Part shown: piece by piece, positions 1-6,099 of the stretch
Layout: each line of letters begins with the position of its first letter
Position numbering within the stretch: the stretch's first letter is position 1
NCBI GenBank assembly: GCA_902796455.1
Contig: CADBPH010000053.1
Coordinates: 1 to 8,511, forward strand
Length of the DNA: 8,511 nucleotides
From: an uncultured Bacteroidia bacterium
GTDB lineage: Bacteria; Bacteroidota; Bacteroidia; Bacteroidales; UBA932
Reading direction: 5' to 3'
Position numbers and translations under genes: made by a program
Notes under the pieces: generated by a model
Databases searched by the model: none
What the model was told of the DNA's origin: nothing
Seen by the model: only the letters and a program-made list of their open reading frames with translations

Positions 1-795
1 GAAAAAGACACCGATCTTTTTCCCCGCAGGGAGCAGGGACCGGGCTTCACGGGCAAAGGTCAGGACCGCATCTGCAATCACCTCGTTATGGAATCGCCAA
101 TAATCGATCTTTTCGCTTTCCGTCACCGGATCATAGAGATGACCGTCAAAGGAGGCCCGATTCAGGGACGGGAAAGGGGGAACGGCATCGCCATGGTCCA
201 ACCCCTTGGCACGGCACCATTCAAGCCAGGCTTTTTCTTTGGACCTCGTCGGATATCCGCCCACGGCATCATACCACTCCGACGTACACCCGCCCGAAAG
301 GACATAACCGGCAATCCTGTCCCCGTGGTGCGCCTCGGCGTAGGTGATGAAATCCTTCATCCACCGGAGCATCATCTTCATCCACGTGGGATTCGAAACC
401 GCTGAAGAAACATCCGAAAAAGAATCGAAACGGAATCTCCGGGTCATCCAGTACGGAGAATCCAGATCGATCATGCAGATGAGTTTCCCGTCCGGATTGG
501 ACGTGACCATCTCTTCCATCTGGGCATCAAGATGCTCGAACTCGTATTTCCCTTCCCCTACCCAGATCGGCGGATACTCGCAGTAGGCACCGCCGAGGCT
601 GTTGATCGTATTGGACGCAAAAAAGCAGCGCGTCTTCACCCCGAGTTCCTGCGAGAAGATCCGGGCCATCTCCGGCTCCCGCGTGAATGAACGGTAGCAT
701 TCAAAGGGATCCGGATAGGATGACTGGGCATGCGACGTCAATGAAAACAACAGGGCGCCAAGCAGGACAGCGTTTCGGAAAAGGGACTTATACAT
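1..795 (-). CDS. Putative secreted glycoside hydrolase-like TIM-barrel protein, N-terminal 265 residues (partial)
   Basis: The frame is open from an ATG at 795 down to base 1, so the gene is cut by the left edge and its C-terminal part is not visible. Residues 1-24 form a signal peptide (Lys-3 and Arg-7, then a hydrophobic core ending SLTSHAQ), which predicts export to the periplasm or beyond. The mature part has the look of clan GH-A/GH42-like barrels: a stretch ending MIDLDSPYW (108-116), and IAGYVLSGGCTSEWY (161-175), where E173 after a GGxTSEW motif would be a candidate acid/base residue. The family is my recognition of overall style, not an aligned match; substrate and exact GH family are unknown. 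The second catalytic residue would lie beyond the edge. A Bacteroides-type promoter is 25 nt upstream. The gene diverges from tRNA-Ser and is separated from the susCD-like cluster by three oppositely placed genes, so a shared pathway with it is only a possibility. Confidence 0.75.
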   Translation of the reverse strand, partial: MYKSLFRNAVLLGALLFSLTSHAQSSYPDPFECYRSFTREPEMARIFSQELGVKTRCFFASNTINSLGGAYCEYPPIWVGEGKYEFEHLDAQMEEMVTSNPDGKLICMIDLDSPYWMTRRFRFDSFSDVSSAVSNPTWMKMMLRWMKDFITYAEAHHGDRIAGYVLSGGCTSEWYDAVGGYPTRSKEKAWLEWCRAKGLDHGDAVPPFPSLNRASFDGHLYDPVTESEKIDYWRFHNEVIADAVLTFAREARSLLPAGKKIGVFF

Positions 796-819
796 ACAAA
801 ATTGATAAACTGATTCTCG

Positions 820-853
820 CAAATTTAAGGATTCTATTGCATTTTTTTGCAAA
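820..853 (-). promoter_or_regulatory. Promoter of the glycoside hydrolase-like gene
   Basis: On the minus strand the element TAaaTTTG (827 down to 820) fits the Bacteroides -7 consensus TAnnTTTG. A TTTG at 853-850 lies 22 nt further upstream, slightly longer than the usual 19-21 nt spacing to the -33 element. Transcription should begin some 5 nt after the -7 element, giving a leader of roughly 20 nt before the ATG at 795. This is consensus matching only. Confidence 0.5.
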
Positions 854-876
854 ATCACGGGAAAGTTGTATATTTG
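846..876 (+). promoter_or_regulatory. Promoter of tRNA-Ser(GGA)
   Basis: TTTG (846-849), a 19-nt spacer and TAtaTTTG (869-876) match the Bacteroides sigma consensus in sequence and spacing. The predicted start is in the low 880s, about 18 nt before the mature tRNA. The TTTG is the left half of the palindrome TTTGCAAA (846-853), whose right half is the candidate -33 element of the divergent gene. Confidence 0.7.
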
Positions 877-899
877 CAGTCCTTTTTCAAACCACATCA

Positions 900-987
900 G
901 GAGAGATGCTCGAGTGGCTTAAGAGGCACGCCTGGAAAGCGTGTATACCCCTAAAGGGTATCTCGGGTTCGAATCCCGATCTCTCCG
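900..987 (+). tRNA. tRNA-Ser (anticodon GGA)
   Basis: A complete class II tRNA can be folded by eye. The acceptor stem pairs GGAGAGA (900-906) with TCTCTCC (980-986), with discriminator G987. The anticodon stem CACGC/GCGTG (927-931/939-943) encloses CTGGAAA, so the anticodon is GGA at 934-936. A long variable arm pairs ATACCC with GGGTAT (945-950/956-961), the serine hallmark. The T arm is TCGGG-TTCGAAT-CCCGA (963-979). CCA is not encoded. It reads UCC and UCU codons; UCC is the commonest serine codon in the Calx-beta gene at the right edge (5 of 11 serines) and is frequent by eye in the susC-like gene. Confidence 0.97.
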
Positions 988-994
988 CAAATAA

Positions 995-1117
995 GGTATG
1001 CAGCTGGTCGCGAATGCGGCCGGCTGTTTTTGGATTCTGACCCGTCGAAAGCTTGCTTTCGTAAGGGTTGGAATCCAGAAACAGCCCGTTGGGCCGAAGG
1101 CCCGACAGCTGCATACC
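995..1117. repeat. 123-bp palindromic element with 12-bp terminal inverted repeats
   Basis: The ends are perfect inverted repeats, GGTATGCAGCTG (995-1006) and CAGCTGCATACC (1106-1117). Inside, 1022-1043 pairs with 1065-1086 over 22 bp with only G-T wobbles as imperfections, and is capped by the hairpin CGAAAGC/GCTTTCG (1046-1061). A further hairpin GGGCC-GAA-GGCCC lies at 1091-1103. It starts 7 bp after tRNA-Ser. No protein is convincing in any frame. It could be a dispersed extragenic palindrome, a MITE-like element or a structured RNA trailer of the tRNA transcript. I see no clear target-site duplication, and copy number elsewhere is unknown. Confidence 0.7.
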
Positions 1118-1271
1118 ATACTTTGCAAGGCCCCCGCGGCGAGCGGCAAGGGATAGCGCGACCGAAGGGAGCGGAATCCCGAAATCGCCGCAGGCGGGGA
1201 GGGATGTCGGAGGGCTTCAGCCCGACGAAATCCCGGAGAGATCGGGATGAGAGCGGCAGCGAAATCCCCCC
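1118..1271. other. GC-rich non-coding spacer between convergent tRNA and lipoprotein gene
   Basis: No credible gene is seen. The stretch is rich in short complementary blocks (CCGAAGGGAGCGG, CGCCGCAGGCG, GGGCTTCAGCCC). With the palindromic element before it, this makes about 284 bp without coding sequence between the end of the tRNA and the 3' end of the lipoprotein gene. Bases 1234-1248 are an exact reverse complement of the tRNA 3' end (973-987). Confidence 0.55.
1201..1248. terminator. Possible bidirectional hairpin terminator region
   Basis: GGGAT (1201-1205) can pair with ATCCC (1230-1234) around an inner GGGC-TTCA-GCCC stem (1212-1223) supported by GTC/GAC. Alternatively ATCCCG (1230-1235) pairs with CGGGAT (1243-1248). 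These mutually exclusive hairpins sit 24 nt beyond the stop of the leftward lipoprotein gene and between convergent units, where termination is expected. Neither has a proper T tract, so the call is weak. Confidence 0.3.
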
Positions 1272-2201
1272 TTACTCCATCACCGGACGGATAGAATGAC
1301 CGTGAGTACGACTGAGCGCACTCATCACCATCAGATTAGACTGCATGAATCCCGTCCAGGAATAATACGAATTCGGCGACTGGAGCACAGAAGTCCAATA
1401 ACACCCGCGTCCCCCTTCCAAATCCAGGGCCGTTCCCACACGCACCCCGCCGGCAGGAAGAAAGATAGACTTTCCGGAAGGCCCCGTAATCAGGAAACCC
1501 TCTACATTACCTCGCCCCGTCTTCACCCGCGGACAACCCAGCAACTCCCGGAACTCATTATACGTCGGCATCCGCCATCCCCCGCCCATGGAGACTTGGA
1601 CGGCATCATCGGAACGGTCCAACGCCAATTTCCCATCTGTCAGGTTATACTTTGTAAACTTTTCCGCCTGGGCCCATTTATACGTATTGAAAGAATAATC
1701 CGTTTTCGGCGTCGTTTCTCCCCAGGCAAAATAGTCCCCGGTTTCATAAGGGGTTGCGGCGCCCAGATTACAGGACCCCCATTTGACACTCAACCCCAAG
1801 TCCACGGCTTCCTGAGCAGCGGCAGGGAAATCCTTTGTCGTCAGACTCAGCGTCTTTCCGTACCGGTAGCGGCCGTTCTCTTTGATGAATGCACGATAAT
1901 AGTATGTCGTCATCATCCACATGCCCGTCGCCTTGCAGGAGAAGCGGCCGTCGGCCTCCCGGGCAGCCGACGTAACGGCCCGTCCATTGTCCGCCGTGGG
2001 ATTCTTGTCCTTAGAATACACAATCCCGAACTTCATCCCGGCCCCATCCTCCGGAAGGTCTGCATACCCGTAAAGGACGGCCGATGTTTCCGTTACCTCT
2101 TCAGCCGCATCCGTCACAATCCGCCCGGAAGTATCCACCTCCGACCGGCAGGAAACCAGCAGCAATAACATACCGGCAAGGGCCAAGATGCATTTTCTCA
2201 T
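1272..2201 (-). CDS. Surface lipoprotein with FN3-like and FISUMP-type domains
   Basis: The product is 309 residues counted from the ATG at 2201. I prefer this start to the in-frame ATG at 2279 because it gives a lipoprotein signal directly: MRKCILALAGMLLLLVSC, with the lipidated cysteine at 18. The upstream start would bury that signal and overlap the preceding gene. About residues 25-128 resemble the FN3-like repeats of Bacteroidales surface proteins (TSAVLYGYA, then TTYYYRAFIKENGRYRYG). From about 137 (AVDLGLSVKWGSCNLGA) to the end, the pattern with WRMPTYNEF, YWTS and HSIRPV is typical of the Fibrobacter-succinogenes-major-paralogue (FISUMP) family, found on exported proteins and of unknown biochemical function. 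The likely place is the outer membrane, possibly surface exposed. It follows the HExxH gene by 40 bp on the same strand, so co-transcription is possible, but it has its own -7-like element. Confidence 0.88.
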   Translation of the reverse strand: MRKCILALAGMLLLLVSCRSEVDTSGRIVTDAAEEVTETSAVLYGYADLPEDGAGMKFGIVYSKDKNPTADNGRAVTSAAREADGRFSCKATGMWMMTTYYYRAFIKENGRYRYGKTLSLTTKDFPAAAQEAVDLGLSVKWGSCNLGAATPYETGDYFAWGETTPKTDYSFNTYKWAQAEKFTKYNLTDGKLALDRSDDAVQVSMGGGWRMPTYNEFRELLGCPRVKTGRGNVEGFLITGPSGKSIFLPAGGVRVGTALDLEGGRGCYWTSVLQSPNSYYSWTGFMQSNLMVMSALSRTHGHSIRPVME

Positions 2202-2209
2202 AGCGATTG

Positions 2210-2217
2210 CAAATATA
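2210..2217 (-). promoter_or_regulatory. -7-like promoter element just upstream of the FISUMP lipoprotein
   Basis: On the minus strand TAtaTTTG (2217 to 2210) matches the Bacteroides -7 consensus and ends only 8 nt before the ATG at 2201. The best -33 candidate is TTG at 2237-2235, at a short spacing of 17 nt. If used, the mRNA would be leaderless or nearly so. Confidence 0.4.
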
Positions 2218-2241
2218 ACATCTTTTCCGGAAATCAATGCG

Positions 2242-2637
2242 TTACCCCCGGCGGACCCGGCCGAGACGGTCTGCCTCATTCTCGGGCCAGACGGAATAGT
2301 AATCCGAATGGCGGCTCCAGAAGAGCCCCCGCCGCCGGCACAGCAAATGGAATACAGACGTCAAACCGACCACCGGAAGATACAGCCATCCCCACCGCAA
2401 GGACTGCACCGTATGACCGATCTCATGCGCAAGCTCCTGCGGATCCTCCCGGTCCAGGAATACAAACGGCCACAGCGAGACCCCTCCCGGAAAGCGACGG
2501 TTGAAGACGGCTCGGACCGAGCCTACGCGCCGGACACGTCCCGCTCCCGGTGCGTACCACAGATACAACGCCGCCCCGGCCACAGCCTGCGGCAGTTGCC
2601 AAAGCACGTGTAAACTAAAGAGAATCCCTTCTTTCAT
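2242..2637 (-). CDS. Small membrane-associated HExxH protein, putative zinc metallopeptidase-like
   Basis: This 131-residue protein has a hydrophobic N-terminal segment (about 5-28), then a basic stretch, then QELAHEIGHTVQSLRWGWLYLPVVGL (68-92 in part), which contains the zinc-binding motif HEIGH (H71, E72, H75) followed by a second hydrophobic segment. Near the C-terminus PENEADRLG (118-126) supplies acidic residues (E119, E121) that could be the third metal ligand, as in gluzincin-like arrangements. This combination (HExGHT-QS, LYLPVVG, ExxADRLG) recurs in small Bacteroidota and Firmicutes proteins of unknown role. Proteolysis has not been shown for this type as far as I know, and substrate is unknown. 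The stop is 40 bp before the FISUMP lipoprotein. The region just upstream of its ATG carries the Calx-beta relic described separately. Confidence 0.8.
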   Translation of the reverse strand: MKEGILFSLHVLWQLPQAVAGAALYLWYAPGAGRVRRVGSVRAVFNRRFPGGVSLWPFVFLDREDPQELAHEIGHTVQSLRWGWLYLPVVGLTSVFHLLCRRRGLFWSRHSDYYSVWPENEADRLGRVRRG

Positions 2638-2639
2638 AT

Positions 2640-2690
2640 CCTGGCGGAGCTGTCCCGTCCTTCACTTCGAACGTCACGTTACCCGGTCAA
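2640..2690 (-). pseudogene. Relic of Calx-beta domain coding sequence
   Basis: Bases 2655-2685 read on the minus strand are identical over 31 nt to 7836-7866 in the Calx-beta lipoprotein gene. In the same reading phase both encode GNVTFEVKDGTA. The last three codons continue the peptide with synonymous differences only (GGG/GGA, ACA/ACG, GCT/GCC). Upstream the frame meets TGA two codons before GGT, and downstream similarity is lost after the alanine. It has no proper start and no complete domain, so I call it a fragment of a coding sequence. A short antisense regulator is the alternative. Confidence 0.5.
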
Positions 2691-2754
2691 TACGGGGTCC
2701 ACCGGAACACAATGGCCCGCTATATCAGGGGTTGGAAGGCCGAAAAAGAGGACC

Positions 2755-2797
2755 TAAAATAAAAAAAATTAAAAAAATTTTGAATTATTATTTAAAA
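2755..2797. other. A/T tract upstream of the susC-like gene
   Basis: These 43 bases contain a single G (2782) and otherwise only A and T, including phased runs of A and T. Such tracts bend DNA and may mark an upstream activating region or a border between the leftward genes and the rightward operon. No hairpin precedes it that would make it a clear terminator. Confidence 0.4.
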
Positions 2798-2799
2798 CC

Positions 2800-2811
2800 A
2801 AACGACAGTTT
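2800..2811. promoter_or_regulatory. Possible operator half of a duplicated motif (upstream copy)
   Basis: AAACGACAGTTT here matches AAACGACCGTTT at 2963-2974 in 11 of 12 positions. Each copy is itself a small dyad, AAAC-N4-GTTT. The two copies bracket the predicted promoter at 2913-2943, 163 bp apart. A binding site for a regulator is inferred from placement only. Confidence 0.35.
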
Positions 2812-2912
2812 TCGATAGCAATCTTTAACTTTATTTTTCAGAAAGTTGCGTTAAAAACGTTGCAAAGTAGCCATAGGCTCGTTTCGGATAGATTTTCAAT
2901 TTTTGCATATTG

Positions 2913-2943
2913 TTGCAAGAGTCAAAAAAAAGTCCAAACTTTG
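2913..2943 (+). promoter_or_regulatory. Probable promoter of the susC-like operon
   Basis: TTG (2913-2915), a 20-nt spacer and AAacTTTG (2936-2943) match the Bacteroides -33/-7 pattern with one deviation (A for T at the first -7 position). Transcription would begin near 2948, giving a leader of about 120 nt, a normal length for susC-like mRNAs. The heptamer GTTGCAA occurs at 2912-2918 and again at 2859-2865, and TTGCATA at 2903-2909 and 2941-2947, which may be regulator contacts. Confidence 0.5.
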
Positions 2944-2951
2944 CATAAATC

Positions 2952-2974
2952 GTCGTTTCATAAAACGACCGTTT
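2952..2974 (+). promoter_or_regulatory. Hairpin and dyad motif at the start of the operon leader
   Basis: GTCGTTT (2952-2958), loop CATA, and AAACGAC (2963-2969) form a perfect 7-bp stem within the first 25 nt or so of the predicted mRNA. The right arm overlaps the downstream copy of AAACGAC(A/C)GTTT (2963-2974). It could be a 5' stabilising hairpin in RNA or an operator in DNA. Further down the leader, GGCCC-AAGC-GGGTCC (2992-3006) gives a weaker stem with one bulged T. Confidence 0.4.
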
Positions 2975-3066
2975 AAAAGTGTAGCAACAGTGGCCCAAGC
3001 GGGTCCTGCTTAGACAAAGAAAAGAAAAAACTACGTTCAGTTTATGTTTAATTAAAGTGTTAGCTT

Positions 3067-6000
3067 ATGAAAAAAATCAAACTTTTTTTCACGGCCATGA
3101 TGATTCTTCTCGCCACGGGGCTTGCCTCGGCGCAGAACATCAGAGTCTCCGGCGTCGTCACTGACCAGAACGGAGCCCCGGTTCCGGGTGTGACCGTCCT
3201 GGTGGCGGGTTCCACGACCAATGGAACTTCGACCGGCGCCGCGGGTGAGTACACCCTCGCTTCCGTTCCTTCGAATGCAACGCTTGTCTTCACCAGCATC
3301 GGCTATACCGAGGTCCGGATTCCCGTCCAGGGACGTTCGACCGTCAACGCCCGGATTGAGGAAGACTCCGAGGCCCTTGAAGGGACCGTCGTCGTCGGTT
3401 ACGGTTCCGCCAAGAAGATCAGTTCCCTGGTCGGTTCCGTCTCCACGGTGAAATCCGAGTCCCTGAAGAATGCACCGTCTTCCTCCGCGCTGGATGCCCT
3501 CCAGGGCCAGGTTGCCGGTATGTCCGTCCTCACCTCCTCCGGTGTCGCGGGCGACAACGCCGTTTCCATCACCCTGCATGGTGTCGGTTCCCTCACCTCC
3601 AGCACATCCCCGCTCTTCGTCATCGACGGTATCCCTTCTTCGAGCTATACCATCATGTCGATGAACCCGAACGATATTGAGTCCATCAGCGTGCTGAAGG
3701 ATGCATCCGCGACCTCCATCTACGGTGCGCAGGCTGCGAACGGTGTCGTCTACGTATCGACCAAGAGCGGTTCCTACAACACGACGGCCAAGGTGACTGC
3801 CCGGTCCCAGTGGGGTATCAACACCCTCGCCGACTATACCTTGTATAAGAGCCTGTTCTCCGGCGAGCAACTGAAGGACTTCTGGGTCCGCGCCGGCATC
3901 CACTCGGCCGACTGGATCAAAGAAAACTTTACTGATTTGGGTTACGATGCGAATACAGAATGGTACAAAGTCCGTCAAAATATCATCGCCCCGCAGTCGC
4001 AGAACGACGTGACGATCGAAGGCGGCGGCTCGAAAGTGGCTTACATGCTCTCCATCTCGCAGTTCCACCAGACCGGTAATACGATCGGCAACTACTACGA
4101 CCGTTACACCCTCCGTTCCAACGTACAGGCCCACCCGCTGCACTGGCTCAAGGCAGGCGTGAACCTCAGCCTTTCTATGGATGAAAACCAGCGGAACGGA
4201 TATTGGGGAGACTCCGCCAACGCTTCCACTTACCTCACCGGCGGTCTTTCCTTCCTCATGAACCCGCTGTATTCTCCTTATGATGAGAACGGCGTGGAAT
4301 ATCCGGAGCGGTATCCCGGTTTGGCCGGATCCGCCTCTCTCAACCACCATTACTACATGGAGAAGAACCCCAACATCTACAACAACTACACCCTTAACGG
4401 GAATGCCTTCGTGGAAATCGAACCGGTCCGGAACCTTAAGTTCACCTCCCGCGTCGGTACGGATACCTATTTCGAGACCCGTAACTCTACTTCCTATCCT
4501 TCTTATGATGCGAACAACGGCGTGGGAAGCAAGCTCAGGCAGTTGTATTTCGCTTACAGGAACACCATTACCAACACGGCGGAGTATTCCTTCATGCTGG
4601 GGGACGACCACAACATCAGCTTCCTGCTCGGCCAGGAAGGCATCGATTACAAATACCAGACTTTCGGGGCAAGCTCCAGCGGACAGAATGACGACCGCCT
4701 GATGCGGCTCCAGGACGGTAAACAGACAAACTATGATGTTACGGAATCGTCCACCGCCTACCGTTTCCTGTCCTTCTTCGCCCACGCAGACTATTCCTAC
4801 CAGGGCAAATACATCCTCGACGGGACCCTCCGCCGCGATTCCTCCTCCCGGTTCGGCCGGAACCACCGGAACGCGTTCTTCTGGGCGGCCGGTGCGATGT
4901 GGAAACTCAAGACGGAATCCTTCCTGCAGGATGTTTCCGCCATCAACGACCTCAACTTCAAGGTCAGCTACGGTACCCAGGGTAATGCCGCCATCGGCGA
5001 CTATACCTCCCTCGGTCTGATTTCGACGGCCACTTCCTATGCGACCGGTAACTCCAATGTGCTGGCCCAGCCGAGCAACAACGACCTGACCTGGGAGAAA
5101 CAGGGCCTCCTGACCGTTTCCCTGACCGGTAAGGCATTCAACTTCCTGGACTTCGAATTGGCGTTCTACGACAGAAGGACCAAGGCGATGCTGCTGGATG
5201 TCCCCCAGCCTTATACCACAGGCTTCACTGAGGTGACCGGCAATGTCGGCGGAATGAAGAACACCGGTATCGACTTGACCCTGGGAATCGACATCATCCG
5301 CAAACGCGACGCCTATCTGCGCTTCTCGACCACCTTCGGATACAACAACCAGAAAGTCACGGAACTCTTCGACGGCCGCCAGCGCTGGGCCATGCCTGAC
5401 TACCTGCTGGCCTATGTCGTCGGCCATCCGATTGAGTTCTACCTGCCGCTGTATGCCGGCATCGACCCCGCAGACGGCGCTCCGATGTGGTATGTTCCCG
5501 GCGAGGATGTCGATACCCCGACCCGCGACCCCGAAAACGTGACCAAGAATTATGACGAGGCGGCCCTGACCCAGAGTTCGGGACGAAGCCAGTATGCCCC
5601 GATCAACGGCGGTTTCTCCCTGTCCGGCGGATGGAAGAACTTCTCCGTCCTCGCTGACTTCACCTACGTCATCGGCAAGAACCTGTATTCGAACGACGCC
5701 TACTTCTACTCGAACCCGGCTTATTTCAGTACACAGAATGCCATTGCCAGTGTGAGCGATTTCTGGACCCCGAACCATACGGATGCGAAGTTCCCCGACT
5801 GGTCGCAGGGACATGTCCTGCAATTTGCCGACCAGTTCCTCGAGGACGCCTCGTTCCTCCGTCTGAAGAATCTCCAGATCGGTTACAGCCTGCCGAAGGC
5901 CGTCATGGGCTGGCAGAATGTCGTCAAGGGAATCAAGATTACCGCCACCGGCCGTAACCTTTTGACCCTCACAAAATACAACGGTATCGATCCGGAGGTC

Positions 6001-6072
6001 GACTCCAACTTGACCTACGGTATCCCGGGCAACTCCCGGCAGGTACTCGGCGGTATCGAAATCACTTTCTAA
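3067..6072 (+). CDS. SusC-like TonB-dependent outer membrane transporter
   Basis: The product is 1001 residues, the usual size for this family. Residues 1-22 are a signal peptide cut after LASA. About 25-98 form the carboxypeptidase-regulatory-like extension (VSGVVTDQNGAPVPGVTV). Residues 103-113, ALEGTVVVGYG, occupy the TonB-box region. The plug follows (about 115-232), with LFVIDGIP (183-190) and SVLKDASATSIYG (208-220), both diagnostic of SusC/RagA. The rest is beta-barrel, ending in LGGIEITF with a terminal phenylalanine suited to BAM insertion. It imports oligomeric ligands, usually glycans or peptides, across the outer membrane with TonB/ExbBD energy and pairs with the SusD-like lid encoded 27 nt downstream. 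The ligand cannot be read from sequence. The start has no Shine-Dalgarno sequence; its context is AT-rich. No TTA, CTA or TCA codon is used in the whole gene. Confidence 0.97.
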   Translation: MKKIKLFFTAMMILLATGLASAQNIRVSGVVTDQNGAPVPGVTVLVAGSTTNGTSTGAAGEYTLASVPSNATLVFTSIGYTEVRIPVQGRSTVNARIEEDSEALEGTVVVGYGSAKKISSLVGSVSTVKSESLKNAPSSSALDALQGQVAGMSVLTSSGVAGDNAVSITLHGVGSLTSSTSPLFVIDGIPSSSYTIMSMNPNDIESISVLKDASATSIYGAQAANGVVYVSTKSGSYNTTAKVTARSQWGINTLADYTLYKSLFSGEQLKDFWVRAGIHSADWIKENFTDLGYDANTEWYKVRQNIIAPQSQNDVTIEGGGSKVAYMLSISQFHQTGNTIGNYYDRYTLRSNVQAHPLHWLKAGVNLSLSMDENQRNGYWGDSANASTYLTGGLSFLMNPLYSPYDENGVEYPERYPGLAGSASLNHHYYMEKNPNIYNNYTLNGNAFVEIEPVRNLKFTSRVGTDTYFETRNSTSYPSYDANNGVGSKLRQLYFAYRNTITNTAEYSFMLGDDHNISFLLGQEGIDYKYQTFGASSSGQNDDRLMRLQDGKQTNYDVTESSTAYRFLSFFAHADYSYQGKYILDGTLRRDSSSRFGRNHRNAFFWAAGAMWKLKTESFLQDVSAINDLNFKVSYGTQGNAAIGDYTSLGLISTATSYATGNSNVLAQPSNNDLTWEKQGLLTVSLTGKAFNFLDFELAFYDRRTKAMLLDVPQPYTTGFTEVTGNVGGMKNTGIDLTLGIDIIRKRDAYLRFSTTFGYNNQKVTELFDGRQRWAMPDYLLAYVVGHPIEFYLPLYAGIDPADGAPMWYVPGEDVDTPTRDPENVTKNYDEAALTQSSGRSQYAPINGGFSLSGGWKNFSVLADFTYVIGKNLYSNDAYFYSNPAYFSTQNAIASVSDFWTPNHTDAKFPDWSQGHVLQFADQFLEDASFLRLKNLQIGYSLPKAVMGWQNVVKGIKITATGRNLLTLTKYNGIDPEVDSNLTYGIPGNSRQVLGGIEITF

Positions 6073-6099
6073 ATCGTGACGAATTAAACGGAATATCTT

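Noticed and set aside
88..586. Two plus-strand open frames of 105 and 80 codons
   Set aside because: They lie opposite the well-formed secreted protein on the minus strand and have no signal or domain.
995..1117. Integron attC site or CRISPR repeat
   Set aside because: There is no integrase, no recognisable R-box core site pair, no spacer-repeat periodicity and no cassette structure nearby.
887..1149. Small minus-strand open frames across the tRNA and its trailer
   Set aside because: They overlap the tRNA-Ser gene and the palindromic element; their peptides are simply those structures translated.
1174..1193. A direct imperfect copy (16 of 20 bases) of the tRNA 3' end at 971-990
   Set aside because: The match is weak, lies in GC-rich repetitive spacer and does not extend; on its own it cannot be told from chance.
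1296..2168. A 290-codon plus-strand open frame
   Set aside because: It is the shadow of the FISUMP lipoprotein gene; its product is rich in R, P and H and shows no recognisable motif.
2501..2818. A 105-codon plus-strand open frame between the HExxH gene and the susC-like gene
   Set aside because: Its first part is antisense to the HExxH gene and its end runs into the A/T tract. Composition and motifs give no support.
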